From positions 1-64,000 of the forward strand of contig CAVERH010000004.1 of assembly GCA_963618065.1 (NCBI GenBank): a stretch of 64,000 nucleotides of DNA, read 5' to 3'. The position numbers and the translations under genes are program-made. Under the pieces are notes generated by a model. It searched no databases. It saw nothing but the letters and a program-made list of their open reading frames with translations, and was not told where the DNA came from. Numbering within the stretch: the stretch's first letter is position 1; each line of letters begins with the position of its first letter. This stretch comes from Suilimivivens sp963618065 (GTDB lineage Bacteria > Bacillota > Clostridia > Lachnospirales > Lachnospiraceae). Below are positions 1 to 8,719 of the stretch, one piece after another.

Positions 1-2
1 CT

Positions 3-122
3 CAGGAAGCCAATGAATCTGAATCGAATGCTCAGGAAGCCAATGAATCTGAATCGAATGCTCAGGAAGCCAATGAATCCGAATCCAATGCTCAGGAAGC
101 CAATAAATCCAAATCGAATGTG
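3..122 (+). repeat. 30-bp tandem repeats (four copies) inside the surface protein gene
   Basis: Four head-to-tail 30-bp units begin at 3, 33, 63 and 93, each starting CAGGAAGCCAATGAATC. They encode QEAN-E/K-S-E/K-S-N-A/V in frame with the downstream protein. The first two visible copies are identical and the fourth is the most diverged. The array continues past the left edge, so its copy number is unknown. Confidence 0.9.
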
Positions 123-2510
123 CAGGAAGCCAATGTACAGATACAGATGCCCGGAAATGATAATACCGTTGATCTGAGCGATCCCAATGAAGTGGTTAAC
201 GGCAACACAGATACTAACACTGATACCGACACAGACACCGATACGGATACTGATACCGACACGGATACAGATACCGATACAGATACCGATACAGATACAG
301 ATACAGATACCGATACAGATACCGACACAGATACCGATACGGATACAGATACTGACACAGATACCGATACAGATACTGATACGGATACAGATGCAGATAC
401 AGATACAGATACAGATGTAGATTCTGACATAGATACCGATACCGACAGTGACACAGATATTCTGACAAACAAGGGAACTGATACGGATTTAAATTCTGAT
501 GAATCTTTTGATAATGTGAATACAGATATATCTAATGCGAATATGGCTAATGCAGAGGAAAAACTTATCAAAGATTTTCTGAATGATATATCAGTTGGTA
601 AGAATTATGTTATCTATGGTAAAGAGCTGACAAGTACCCCTAATCCAGAAACAGGTGAACCAAGAACAACGTGTCATATTGATGGCAACATTTTAGTAGA
701 TAATATTGATAATGCGTCAGAGGGTATTAAAACGGGTGAGATATCTAAAGCGGATGAAAAATTAAATGATGGCAGCACAGCTAAAACACCTAAGTTTTCA
801 ATTGTTAAAGATGGATCGGATTTAGATGGAGATGGAAAGGGTGGAACATTTGATTGGATCGAAGGAAATGGTACAATTCTGATCGTAAAGGAAAATGGAA
901 ATGTAAAGGTAACGAACATAAATGCGGGAAGTCAGGTCGTAGGTGTTGAGGATATCAATAATCCGGAAGAGATAGCGAATGCTATTGAGGAGGCATTAAA
1001 GAATCAGGGTAAAACTCTTACCGATGAAGAGAAAACCCAACTTCTAAAGGATATTAAAAAGCAGTTAAATGTTTCGGAAAATCTTGAAAAGATAACACAG
1101 AGTGCACAGCAGCTTGCAGATGCCGATGATAAAACAGTTGCAGGGCTTGAGGCATTAAAGGATGTTAAAGACAAAATTGCTTCTGGATATATTGAAGCAG
1201 GAGGTACGGTTACCATTACAGTAGATGCGGCAGACCTTGCTAATGAAGAGTTTGCTAAAATCTTTACGGATGGTGATGACAGCCTTTATAACCTTAACAG
1301 AGATAAAAATGTCAAGATCATTATAAATGTGGCGCATGGTGCTGCTGGTATTACAATTGAATTTAATAAGTCCATTAATAACACCGATTACGACAATCAT
1401 CTTACAAACTATGTATGGAATTTTGGTGATTACTCCGGTAAAGTAGTTATTAATAGGGATATGGGTGGTCTTGTTATTTGTGCTAATGGTGAGGTAGAGG
1501 TTAACAATTCCTGTGATGTAAGAGTTATTGCCAATAAGATAATTAAAAACGGTCAGGAAATGCATCAGATCGAAGGAGATGATGATACAGACACAGATAC
1601 AGACACCGACACGGATACTGACACGGATACTGATACCGATAGTGATTCGGATAGCGACAGCGATTCTGACAGCGATAGTGATTCTGATAGTGATTCGGAT
1701 AGCGACAGCGATTCGGATAGCGATAGTGACTCGGATAGTGACAGCGACTCGGATAGTGATAGTGACTCGGATAGCGATAGTGATTCGGATAGCGACAGCG
1801 ATTCTGACAGCGACAGCGACTCTGATAGCGATAGTGACTCTGACAGCGATAGTGATTCGGATAGCGACAGCGATTCTGACAGCGATAGTGACTCTGACAG
1901 CGACAGTGACTCGGATAGTGATAGCGACTCGGATAGTGACAGCGATTCTGACAGCGATAGTGATTCGGATAGTGACAGCGATTCTGACAGCGATAGTGAT
2001 TCGGATAGTGACAGCGATTCGGACAGCGACACCGATACGGATACTGACACGGATACGGATACGGATACAGATACTGATACTGATACGGATACCGATACCG
2101 ACACGGATACAGATACCGACACGGATACCGATACCGATACCGACACGGATACAGATACGGACACCGATACGGATACGGACACGGACACGGATACCGATAC
2201 CGACACGGATACGGACACCGACACGGACACCGACACGGATACCGATACAGATACCGATACGGATACCGATACCGACACCGACACAGATACTGATACCGAT
2301 GATGATGGCGAGGTTCTGGGTGCAAGAAGAGATGGTGGTGAAGTTCTGGGTGCAAGAAGAGGTGTTGAAAAAGCGGTTCTTGGAAAGAGGCGTAGTCCCA
2401 AGACCGGTGATGGCATGGCATTAGCAGGTTGGCTTTTGGGGTTAGTTTCATCACTGGGTGCGGCTGGCGCATCAGGTAAAGCTTTAAAGAAATCCCGTAA
2501 AAAGAAGTAA
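3..2510 (+). CDS. Repetitive sortase-anchored surface protein, choice-of-anchor-A-like (5' end outside window)
   Basis: The frame is open to the left edge: four 10-residue repeats of the QEANESESNA type precede the first possible GTG at 120, so that codon is internal and the true start lies upstream. Visible order (835 residues): repeats (about 1-40), an Asp-Thr tract (70-153), a globular part (155-526), a second Asp-Thr/Asp-Ser/Asp-Thr tract (528-766), three VLG(A/K)RR copies, then SPKTGD, a hydrophobic stretch and a KKSRKKK tail, i.e. a non-canonical LPXTG-type sorting signal. The globular part has the pattern of the choice-of-anchor A (collagen-binding-like) family: an opening like LIKDFLNDISVGKNYVIYGK, and near its end VWNFGDYSGKVVI, GGLVICANGEVEV and VIANKI...GQEMH. 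Probably an adhesin on a long acidic stalk, as in Sdr proteins. The domain call is inference; wall anchoring is well supported. Confidence 0.75.
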   Translation, partial: QEANESESNAQEANESESNAQEANESESNAQEANKSKSNVQEANVQIQMPGNDNTVDLSDPNEVVNGNTDTNTDTDTDTDTDTDTDTDTDTDTDTDTDTDTDTDTDTDTDTDTDTDTDTDTDTDTDTDTDADTDTDTDVDSDIDTDTDSDTDILTNKGTDTDLNSDESFDNVNTDISNANMANAEEKLIKDFLNDISVGKNYVIYGKELTSTPNPETGEPRTTCHIDGNILVDNIDNASEGIKTGEISKADEKLNDGSTAKTPKFSIVKDGSDLDGDGKGGTFDWIEGNGTILIVKENGNVKVTNINAGSQVVGVEDINNPEEIANAIEEALKNQGKTLTDEEKTQLLKDIKKQLNVSENLEKITQSAQQLADADDKTVAGLEALKDVKDKIASGYIEAGGTVTITVDAADLANEEFAKIFTDGDDSLYNLNRDKNVKIIINVAHGAAGITIEFNKSINNTDYDNHLTNYVWNFGDYSGKVVINRDMGGLVICANGEVEVNNSCDVRVIANKIIKNGQEMHQIEGDDDTDTDTDTDTDTDTDTDTDSDSDSDSDSDSDSDSDSDSDSDSDSDSDSDSDSDSDSDSDSDSDSDSDSDSDSDSDSDSDSDSDSDSDSDSDSDSDSDSDSDSDSDSDSDSDSDSDSDSDSDSDSDSDSDSDSDSDSDSDSDSDSDSDSDTDTDTDTDTDTDTDTDTDTDTDTDTDTDTDTDTDTDTDTDTDTDTDTDTDTDTDTDTDTDTDTDTDTDTDTDTDTDTDTDTDTDTDTDTDDDGEVLGARRDGGEVLGARRGVEKAVLGKRRSPKTGDGMALAGWLLGLVSSLGAAGASGKALKKSRKKK
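207..458 (+). repeat. Asp-Thr dipeptide tract, first
   Basis: About 80 codons of alternating GAT/GAC and ACA/ACC/ACG/ACT give (DT)n, with a few Ala, Val, Ser and Ile exceptions near the right end. Synonymous codons are heavily mixed, so the tract is a repeat in protein more than in DNA. Confidence 0.9.
1584..2302 (+). repeat. Asp-Thr / Asp-Ser / Asp-Thr tract, second
   Basis: Short DT tract, then an almost pure Asp-Ser tract (about 1641-2030), then a second DT tract. SD repeats of this kind are known from Sdr/Clf stalks in Gram-positive adhesins. The abrupt change from Thr to Ser and back suggests two separate expansions. Long open frames on the other strand and in the other frames here are by-products of the repeat. 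Confidence 0.9.
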
Positions 2511-2533
2511 CTGTGAGAGTACTGAATAGTTAC
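2507..2533 (+). repeat. Half copy of the dispersed GTAACTATTCAGTAC element
   Basis: Contains GTACTGAATAGTTAC, the exact reverse complement of the element's left end, preceded by GTAACTGTGA as in the right end of the full copy at 28888-28914. It begins on the last codons of the surface protein gene. Confidence 0.6.
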
Positions 2534-2554
2534 GAATTATTTCATTAAAACCTT

Positions 2555-2586
2555 CCGGCAAAGGTAAACAACCTTTGCCGGTTTCC
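2555..2586 (+). terminator. Terminator of the surface protein gene
   Basis: Eleven-base stem CCGGCAAAGGT / ACCTTTGCCGG with a five-base loop, followed by only a short T stretch. It separates the surface protein gene from the next gene. Confidence 0.6.
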
Positions 2587-2641
2587 ATATACAAAGCAAC
2601 GACTTAGAGCTGCCAAAATATTGAATCATGGGGGACAGTAT

Positions 2642-4405
2642 ATGAAGACGATACCCAGAACAAAGCATAGCAATAAATATAATCAGGAGAAAAATCAGTT
2701 GATCTCCAGGGCTTTATTTGAAAAGAAGCTGAATGCAATGAAAGGTTATGTTGAGGAATACTTAAAAAGCAATCCGATTGATATTAAGTGTGAGGATATT
2801 CAGGATGAGGTTAAGTATACGGTGTTTATTTCTGTCTCCGATGGGAAGAAAAGAGCCAGGGTATGTCACGCATCAGCTCCGGATTTCGAAGCTTCCTTTA
2901 TGAAAGCAGAGGAAAAGATCAGGGCAGTTGTTGATAAACACAGCCTTATGCCGGTGTGGATCAAAATTGACGTTGTGGATTTCGTTCAAAAAATCCCATT
3001 TGCGAGTTTAAAGAACATTTTCCTGTCGGTAAAATATAAGGATTTTTTCAGAATGGGATTCTCTCTGGACCCATGGATGGATATCGCCTTTCTGGAAGCA
3101 GAGGCTAACTCATATGGACTTTATGATTATTCTGTTATACCTATGAAAGCATCGAAACCCGGGCATGAGAATGTTCCCTGTATTAACATAGAGCAGGTGG
3201 AAAAATACCTGAGCTGGAATGGAAGACAGTGTTCTCCCCTCATCATGCCATTTGTTTATTTCTTTAATTGCAAAAGCTTTTTTATGGATACGGATAAGGA
3301 AATCTATATGCTTTATAATGCGGGAATGCATTGTGGCAGAAGGACAATAGAGGAGCTTACGCCGGAGTTCGTAAAGGAAATTCTGACTACCTCATCTCAG
3401 TATTTAACAAGGCAGATGTTACCGTCAGATAAATTTATCTATGGTTATTTTTCACGATTTAATGCGGTAATGACTTCCTATAATATATTGAGACATACCG
3501 GAACAGTATGGTCTATGATGTGTGCATATGAGGTTACAGGGGATCATTCTTTACTGGAAACGATAAATAAAGCAATCGATTATCTTCTGACACAAATCAG
3601 CTATAGGGATAATGAGACTGCATTTGTCGTTGAAGCAGGAAGCAGGGAAATCAAGCTTGGTGGAAATGGAATTGCAATTATTGCCCTGACGAAGCATATG
3701 GAACTATTTGGAAATCGTGACTTTACGGATATGATTACGCTTCTTGCCAATGGAATTTTATCTTTGCAGGATAAAGAAACCGGGAAAATGACTCATGTTT
3801 TATATGCATCCAGTTTTGAGGTAAAGGAGGCCTTCCGTACCGTATATTACGACGGAGAGTCAGCATATGCCCTCGTAAAGGCATATGAAATTACGGATGA
3901 TCATGCATATCTTGATGCTGCAAGGCTGAGTATCGATTATTTTATAAAAAAGGATTACGTGGTATACAGAGACCATTGGCTGGCTTATGCAATGAATGAG
4001 TTTACGAAGTTTGTACAGGAAGAAAAATATTATACATTTGCACTCAGAAATGCATGGGAGAACCGCGAAAGGATAAGGAAACAGCAAACCTCATATCATA
4101 CTTATCTGGAATTATTGTTGGAAACCTATGACATCTATCTGAGAATAAAAGAACAGAACATTTCAGTGGATTATATGAATCAGATTGATGAGGAGGAATT
4201 TGTTGAGATTATCAGGTACAGGGCATTTCATATGCTGGATGGGTATTTTTATCCGGAATATGCAATGTATATGGAAAGACCGGATAAAATTCTTGGTTCG
4301 TTCTTTGTACGTCACGATGATTTCAGGGCGAGAATTGATGATAACCAGCACTTTATTGATGGTTATGCCAAGTATTATAAATTGATTTTGCATAATGGAG
4401 AATGA
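2642..4405 (+). CDS. Toroid-like (alpha/alpha barrel) protein paired with the CapA fusion, function unknown
   Basis: 587 residues from ATG 2642, chosen because GGGGGAC lies just upstream (2630-2636); a TTG at 2621 is less likely. No signal peptide or membrane segment is evident, so it is probably cytoplasmic. Residues about 20-150 form a mixed alpha/beta region I do not recognise; residues about 240-510 show repeating helical hairpins with aromatic and GG/DGE turns (TGTVWSMMCAYEVTGD, KLGGNGIAIIALTKH, YYDGESAYALVKAYEITDD), typical of (alpha/alpha)6 toroids such as GH88/GH127 or epimerase-like folds. The end overlaps the next gene by 11 bp, so the two are cotranscribed and probably act together on a surface glycopolymer or poly-amino-acid. 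The fold is inferred from repeat spacing; no catalytic residues could be assigned. Confidence 0.6.
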   Translation: MKTIPRTKHSNKYNQEKNQLISRALFEKKLNAMKGYVEEYLKSNPIDIKCEDIQDEVKYTVFISVSDGKKRARVCHASAPDFEASFMKAEEKIRAVVDKHSLMPVWIKIDVVDFVQKIPFASLKNIFLSVKYKDFFRMGFSLDPWMDIAFLEAEANSYGLYDYSVIPMKASKPGHENVPCINIEQVEKYLSWNGRQCSPLIMPFVYFFNCKSFFMDTDKEIYMLYNAGMHCGRRTIEELTPEFVKEILTTSSQYLTRQMLPSDKFIYGYFSRFNAVMTSYNILRHTGTVWSMMCAYEVTGDHSLLETINKAIDYLLTQISYRDNETAFVVEAGSREIKLGGNGIAIIALTKHMELFGNRDFTDMITLLANGILSLQDKETGKMTHVLYASSFEVKEAFRTVYYDGESAYALVKAYEITDDHAYLDAARLSIDYFIKKDYVVYRDHWLAYAMNEFTKFVQEEKYYTFALRNAWENRERIRKQQTSYHTYLELLLETYDIYLRIKEQNISVDYMNQIDEEEFVEIIRYRAFHMLDGYFYPEYAMYMERPDKILGSFFVRHDDFRARIDDNQHFIDGYAKYYKLILHNGE

Positions 4406-7400
4406 TTGTAATATGAGGAAAATGAAGAACAATGATTTGGAAGCCCGTATTGGAATTCCGGGTGATTTTCAGGTAAAGGGAGGAGATGGCAGAGCCATTT
4501 CTTCCTGGGATGAAGTGGAAAATGCAGACGGTTATATTCTGTCCTATTACAGAGCCGGCGAACCGGAGCTGTGTATTAAAACCAGGTATTCACAAAAAAC
4601 GGAGAAAACCATTCTGGGCTTTCAAAACGGGGTGCAATATCTTGCGGATGTGTGCGCATATCAGTTTTGTGACGGCGTGGAAATCAGAGGGGAGAAATCG
4701 GATAAAATTCCGTTCGTGCCTGTTTCAATGAAGCTAAAGGCTCAAAATGTCATTTGCTTATCTGAAAATGAATCACAAAAAATAGAGGTAGAATACCAAA
4801 ATACGGTTCCTTCCGTTCATTTTCATTCGGAGGATGAAGACATTGCCGTTGTCGATGACCTTGGGATGGTAACTGCCAGAAAAAAGGGTATGACGGAAGT
4901 GATCAGCAGAATGGATAATGGAGAAAGTGCCAAAACCCGGATAGAGTGTGACCGCGATTTATCGAGAAGCCGGGAATCAGATGCCGTGGTCATGCTGATG
5001 GGAGATCTGATGTGTGCGGTAAATCATCAGCGTTCGGTCAGAAATAAAGAATTTGATTTTGCAGGCTCGTTTGAGGATATCAGGACATTGGTTCAAAAGG
5101 GAGATCTGGCAATTGGTGTACTGGAAACCATGTGTGATGATCATTCTCCCTATGAATGTGAAGAACTGAGAACCTCATCCGGAAGTCCTAATTGCAATTC
5201 ACCTTCCACCTTTATCGGAGCTTTAAAGGATGCGGGCTTTGACGCATTGATTACAGCAAATAACCATAACTGCGATACGGGTCCGGGAGGCTTGAAAAAA
5301 ACAGTCTCGCTGATCCGGGATAATGGTATGCAGAACATAGGAACACTGAATGATAATCCGGTTTATTTTTCCGTTAATGGGATCAAAATTGCGGTTATTG
5401 CGTTATGCATGATTAATAACGGACATGAGGACGGAATGAATTTATGGATGGAGGAGCTTGGCCGATACAAGACAGAATTGTTTAAACAGTATGTTGGCGA
5501 GGCCAGAAAAAATCATGCAAAATTCATTATTGCCTATCAGCATTGGGGAACGATGAACTCCTCAGAGATAAAACCGTCCCAGATCAAAGCAGCGCAGGAA
5601 ATGGCAGAAGCAGGTGCGGATCTGATTGTGGCATCACATCCTCATGTGATGCAGAAGTATGAAATACTTACGACCTCCGATGGAAGAACAGTGCCGTGTG
5701 CTTATTCCCTGGGAAATTTTCTGACCTCAATGAGCGAATTTGATGACAACAGGCTCGGTGCAGTAATGTGCTGCAGGCTGCATAAGAACCCGGACGGGCA
5801 GGTGTCCTCCTTCATATCATTTATCCCGACGATGTGCAGGGATTCTGATTCCTGTGGTGTGAGGATAGGGATTGCAGGTGGAACAGCAAGGGAAAGAATT
5901 GAGGAAATCCTGTCAAAGAATGCATCGGTTATGACATCGGTACCGAAACCGGATGTTATGCTGCAGGGCTCTGTTGTGTTGAAAAAAATATTTTCTTATT
6001 TGCCGGAATGCCGGGCAAATCAGGCTGCGTGTATTATTTCCCAGTTATCCATACTGAACGGTGAAAAACAGGAGCTGAAGGAACAGTGTGCAGAGCGGGT
6101 AAGGCTTGATGTGGAAAAAGACTTTGAACAGAGTCTTCTGAAAAGCCGGGCAGAATATGTGATCGTTGATTTTTATGCTGCGGCAGCGATTTCCCTTTAT
6201 CAGCTGGATGACAATTATTACACAGCCTCCGATGCATTTGTTTTATCCGATTTTTATAAAAGTAATCAAGATAAGTTCAAGAAGCATACGCCTCCGTTTA
6301 GTGAAAGCTTCTGGAAAGAACAGATTAAGAAATATGCCGGACTTTTACTGAAATATTATCCTAAAGAAAAGATTGTATTAGTCCGTCTGAGCTTTTCTGA
6401 GACACTTGTCGTAAAGGGAGAACTCAGAAACGGGAAAAACCGGAGTGCCTTAAATGCCCGGCTCGGGGAGCTGGAGAGCTATTTTATTTCAATTGTGAAT
6501 CCGGTTGTGATTGATATAGCAGGGCATTATTTTGGAGATGCGCAGTCCACCTCGCCATCTGCGTTTGAGGAATATTTTTATCTGGATGTTGTCCATAAGC
6601 TGGGAGCTATTTTTGATAACAAAAGTCATCAATTTTATTATTCTGAAGATGATCCGGAATTCAGAATGAATAGAATATTGAAGTATTATGATAATCTGAT
6701 GGCACGTGGTTATCAAAACAGAATGCTTAATCAGGAGCAATTGGCAGATAAAATCATCATGTATTCTTCCGGGGAATTTGTCCGGGCACACTATCAGGGA
6801 ATCCTGGAGCTGATGAGGCATCATGTGACGAGCCTTGAAGAAGCAGCACTTTATCTGGAAGAAAATGCATTACATAACGAGCTGCTGAGTGCAGCCAAAG
6901 CAATTCAGATGATCGTAGAGAAGGATCTTTCAGGAGCTTATGAATGCTATCGGCTCTTATTCCTGTGGAAAATGCGGATTCTGAAGGATATGGCATTACA
7001 GCTCTCGGAATTGACAGGCTTCAGTGTCTGCGAGGACGAGTGTGAAATTATTTTTCTGATAAAAGGTAATGCGAAAGCTCTGGAGCAATATTTATCCGCT
7101 CACCACAAAATAAAGGTGGATATCTGGGGAAGCTGCATTTCCGGAGAGATCATGAATCGAAATAAGCGGGATATCGTGGTGAATAAATACATCTTTAAAC
7201 AGCCGCATTTACTTGCCTTTGAAGCTCCGGTTTCCTGTGAGGTTCCGAAGGATGACAGCTTATTTGAGAACAATGCCTGGAGAAGAAGGACCATTGAAGA
7301 AGCCTTCCGGCATTCGGGAATTGACGTCCTGAAAGCGTCATCGGCGGACTGGATAGTGATTGATTTTTATGATCTGATCTGTAATGCCGTAATGTTCAGG

Positions 7401-7925
7401 GGACAGCTGTGGGAGATCGATGATTTTGTTCAGAGAACCGGATTTTATAAGCAGGTATCAGGAGAATGCAGTCCGACCACCTGTTTCTTTGAAAGCTATG
7501 ATATGGAATATGCCGATGAGCAGATGAAGAAATTTGCCCGGTTTCTGCTTGAAAAATATGGAGAAAACATCATTCTGATAAAGGCAGACCTGAAGGACAC
7601 CTATATCGATCTGGATGATCGGCTGCAGAAATTGAGCAACGCAGGCAGAGCTCTGGAAAAGCGGAAGCAGGCAATTTTACAATATGAAAAGATGTTTGAG
7701 GATTTGACGAAATGCTATGTGATCGATATTTCAAAGCATTATTATGCGTCGGATAAATTTCCGCTTGGTGGTGCTCATATTGTCCATTATGAGGATGAGT
7801 TTTATAATCAGTCATGCTCCATATTAATGCAGATTTTCTCAGGCTCCGGGCGTAAATGCTATGATGAGGCGGATGACAGGTACCTGTTTCTGAGAGACCG
7901 GAGACTGAATCGGGAATCGTATTAG
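4395..7925 (+). CDS. CapA-type phosphoesterase-fold protein with Fn3/Ig-like N-terminus and two DUF6270 domains
   Basis: 1176 residues. Order: a fibronectin-III-like domain (about 20-110: SSWDEVENADGYILSYYRAG), a bacterial Ig-like domain (112-190, ending VDDLGMVTARKKGMTEV), a CapA/PGA_cap domain (about 197-495) with GDLMC, NNHNCDTG, HWG and SHPHVMQ metal-site motifs, then two DUF6270-like (SGNH-type) domains, about 515-760 and 905-1165. The second has GSCISG; the first has GSV instead of GSC. Both share an (I/V)VIDFY motif. CapA proteins belong to poly-gamma-glutamate and related capsule systems; DUF6270 proteins occur in polysaccharide loci. No signal peptide is visible. ATG 4395 overlaps the upstream gene and lacks a ribosome site; ATG 4413 (GGAG 12 bases upstream) is a real alternative. 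The substrate is unknown. Confidence 0.7.
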   Translation: MENDCNMRKMKNNDLEARIGIPGDFQVKGGDGRAISSWDEVENADGYILSYYRAGEPELCIKTRYSQKTEKTILGFQNGVQYLADVCAYQFCDGVEIRGEKSDKIPFVPVSMKLKAQNVICLSENESQKIEVEYQNTVPSVHFHSEDEDIAVVDDLGMVTARKKGMTEVISRMDNGESAKTRIECDRDLSRSRESDAVVMLMGDLMCAVNHQRSVRNKEFDFAGSFEDIRTLVQKGDLAIGVLETMCDDHSPYECEELRTSSGSPNCNSPSTFIGALKDAGFDALITANNHNCDTGPGGLKKTVSLIRDNGMQNIGTLNDNPVYFSVNGIKIAVIALCMINNGHEDGMNLWMEELGRYKTELFKQYVGEARKNHAKFIIAYQHWGTMNSSEIKPSQIKAAQEMAEAGADLIVASHPHVMQKYEILTTSDGRTVPCAYSLGNFLTSMSEFDDNRLGAVMCCRLHKNPDGQVSSFISFIPTMCRDSDSCGVRIGIAGGTARERIEEILSKNASVMTSVPKPDVMLQGSVVLKKIFSYLPECRANQAACIISQLSILNGEKQELKEQCAERVRLDVEKDFEQSLLKSRAEYVIVDFYAAAAISLYQLDDNYYTASDAFVLSDFYKSNQDKFKKHTPPFSESFWKEQIKKYAGLLLKYYPKEKIVLVRLSFSETLVVKGELRNGKNRSALNARLGELESYFISIVNPVVIDIAGHYFGDAQSTSPSAFEEYFYLDVVHKLGAIFDNKSHQFYYSEDDPEFRMNRILKYYDNLMARGYQNRMLNQEQLADKIIMYSSGEFVRAHYQGILELMRHHVTSLEEAALYLEENALHNELLSAAKAIQMIVEKDLSGAYECYRLLFLWKMRILKDMALQLSELTGFSVCEDECEIIFLIKGNAKALEQYLSAHHKIKVDIWGSCISGEIMNRNKRDIVVNKYIFKQPHLLAFEAPVSCEVPKDDSLFENNAWRRRTIEEAFRHSGIDVLKASSADWIVIDFYDLICNAVMFRGQLWEIDDFVQRTGFYKQVSGECSPTTCFFESYDMEYADEQMKKFARFLLEKYGENIILIKADLKDTYIDLDDRLQKLSNAGRALEKRKQAILQYEKMFEDLTKCYVIDISKHYYASDKFPLGGAHIVHYEDEFYNQSCSILMQIFSGSGRKCYDEADDRYLFLRDRRLNRESY

Positions 7926-7997
7926 AAGAAGGCTGCTGTTCTGATGCCGCCGGAGTTCTGAATAATTACGAATATGCTACAGAAGGAGAGTTATGCC

Positions 7998-8627
7998 ATG
8001 GATAAAAGATGGCTCATATTATGGATGATGATACTTATTATCGTCCAGACTGCAGGATGTGCGGGCAGAGAGACGGAGAATCCATCGGATCCGGGGACAT
8101 CTGCCGGACAGGAGATTGCCGAAGCTGAATCGACAGGTACCATTGAATTTTCCTCCTGGTCAGAAGAAGAGACCGAGGAACAACCGGAATTTAAGCCTGC
8201 GGATCTGGCCTGCAAAATTCCGGATGGCTTTGAGGAGCAGAGCGATGAAGCAGGACTTTATCTGCATAAATCCTTTCCGGAGGATATTTCCAGTATCAGC
8301 TATATCATTACGCAGACGGATGATACCGTGAAGAAGATGACCAGCGAAGCTTACAGGGAGGCTTATGCGAGAGAACTCTATGATGTATATGGGGATGAAG
8401 TGGATATCGTCATTCATTCCTATGAGCATATCAAGGTTGATCAGAGAAATGCCATAAGAATAACGTTGGAATATGAGCTTAAGGGAGTGACCTATGAGCA
8501 GCTCAACTTTATGATCTTTAATGGGGATGAGGAGCATATCATGTCCTATACGCAGGAGGCGAGCGGCAAATGGATGGAGGAGTTCGAAAAATGCTCCGAA
8601 ACACTCCATTTTGTGGACAGGGAATAA
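7998..8627 (+). CDS. Putative lipoprotein with PsbP/DcrB-like domain
   Basis: 209 residues from ATG 7998; GGAGAG at 7985-7990 is seven bases upstream, whereas the in-frame ATG 7974 lacks a site. Begins MDKRWLILWMMILIIVQTAG then Cys: a lysine/arginine start, hydrophobic core and an imperfect lipobox (T-A-G-C), so likely lipidated and surface-exposed. An acidic Ser/Glu linker follows, then about 140 residues starting IPDGFEEQS with alternating strands and helices and an SYTQEASGKWMEEFEKCSETLHF end, a pattern seen in PsbP/DUF1795-like domains that describe membrane-associated single-domain proteins. It follows the CapA fusion by about 70 bp and may belong to that unit. Fold call tentative. Confidence 0.55.
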   Translation: MDKRWLILWMMILIIVQTAGCAGRETENPSDPGTSAGQEIAEAESTGTIEFSSWSEEETEEQPEFKPADLACKIPDGFEEQSDEAGLYLHKSFPEDISSISYIITQTDDTVKKMTSEAYREAYARELYDVYGDEVDIVIHSYEHIKVDQRNAIRITLEYELKGVTYEQLNFMIFNGDEEHIMSYTQEASGKWMEEFEKCSETLHFVDRE

Positions 8628-8656
8628 CCGGTACAGGCGAAGTGCCAGCTTGGTAC

Positions 8657-8685
8657 TTGAATTACGTGCTTTATATCGTTATAAT
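8657..8685 (+). promoter_or_regulatory. Sigma-A promoter for the chemoreceptor gene
   Basis: TTGAAT, 17-base spacer, TATAAT, ending 34 bases before the GTG start at 8720. Confidence 0.75.
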
Positions 8686-8719
8686 ATAATTCATACGAAT
8701 ACACAGAAGGAGAGGCATA

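Noticed and set aside
3..122. Possible CRISPR array from the 30-bp repeats
   Set aside because: Units are directly adjacent without spacers and read in frame as protein repeats.
120..122. GTG at 120 as the start of the surface protein
   Set aside because: The frame and the repeats continue to the left edge and there is no ribosome site.
92..571. Long minus-strand frame of Ser-Val repeats, and further frames at 1543-2472 and 1565-2416
   Set aside because: They are mirror readings of the Asp-Thr/Asp-Ser tracts; no ribosome sites, and composition is explained by the plus-strand protein.
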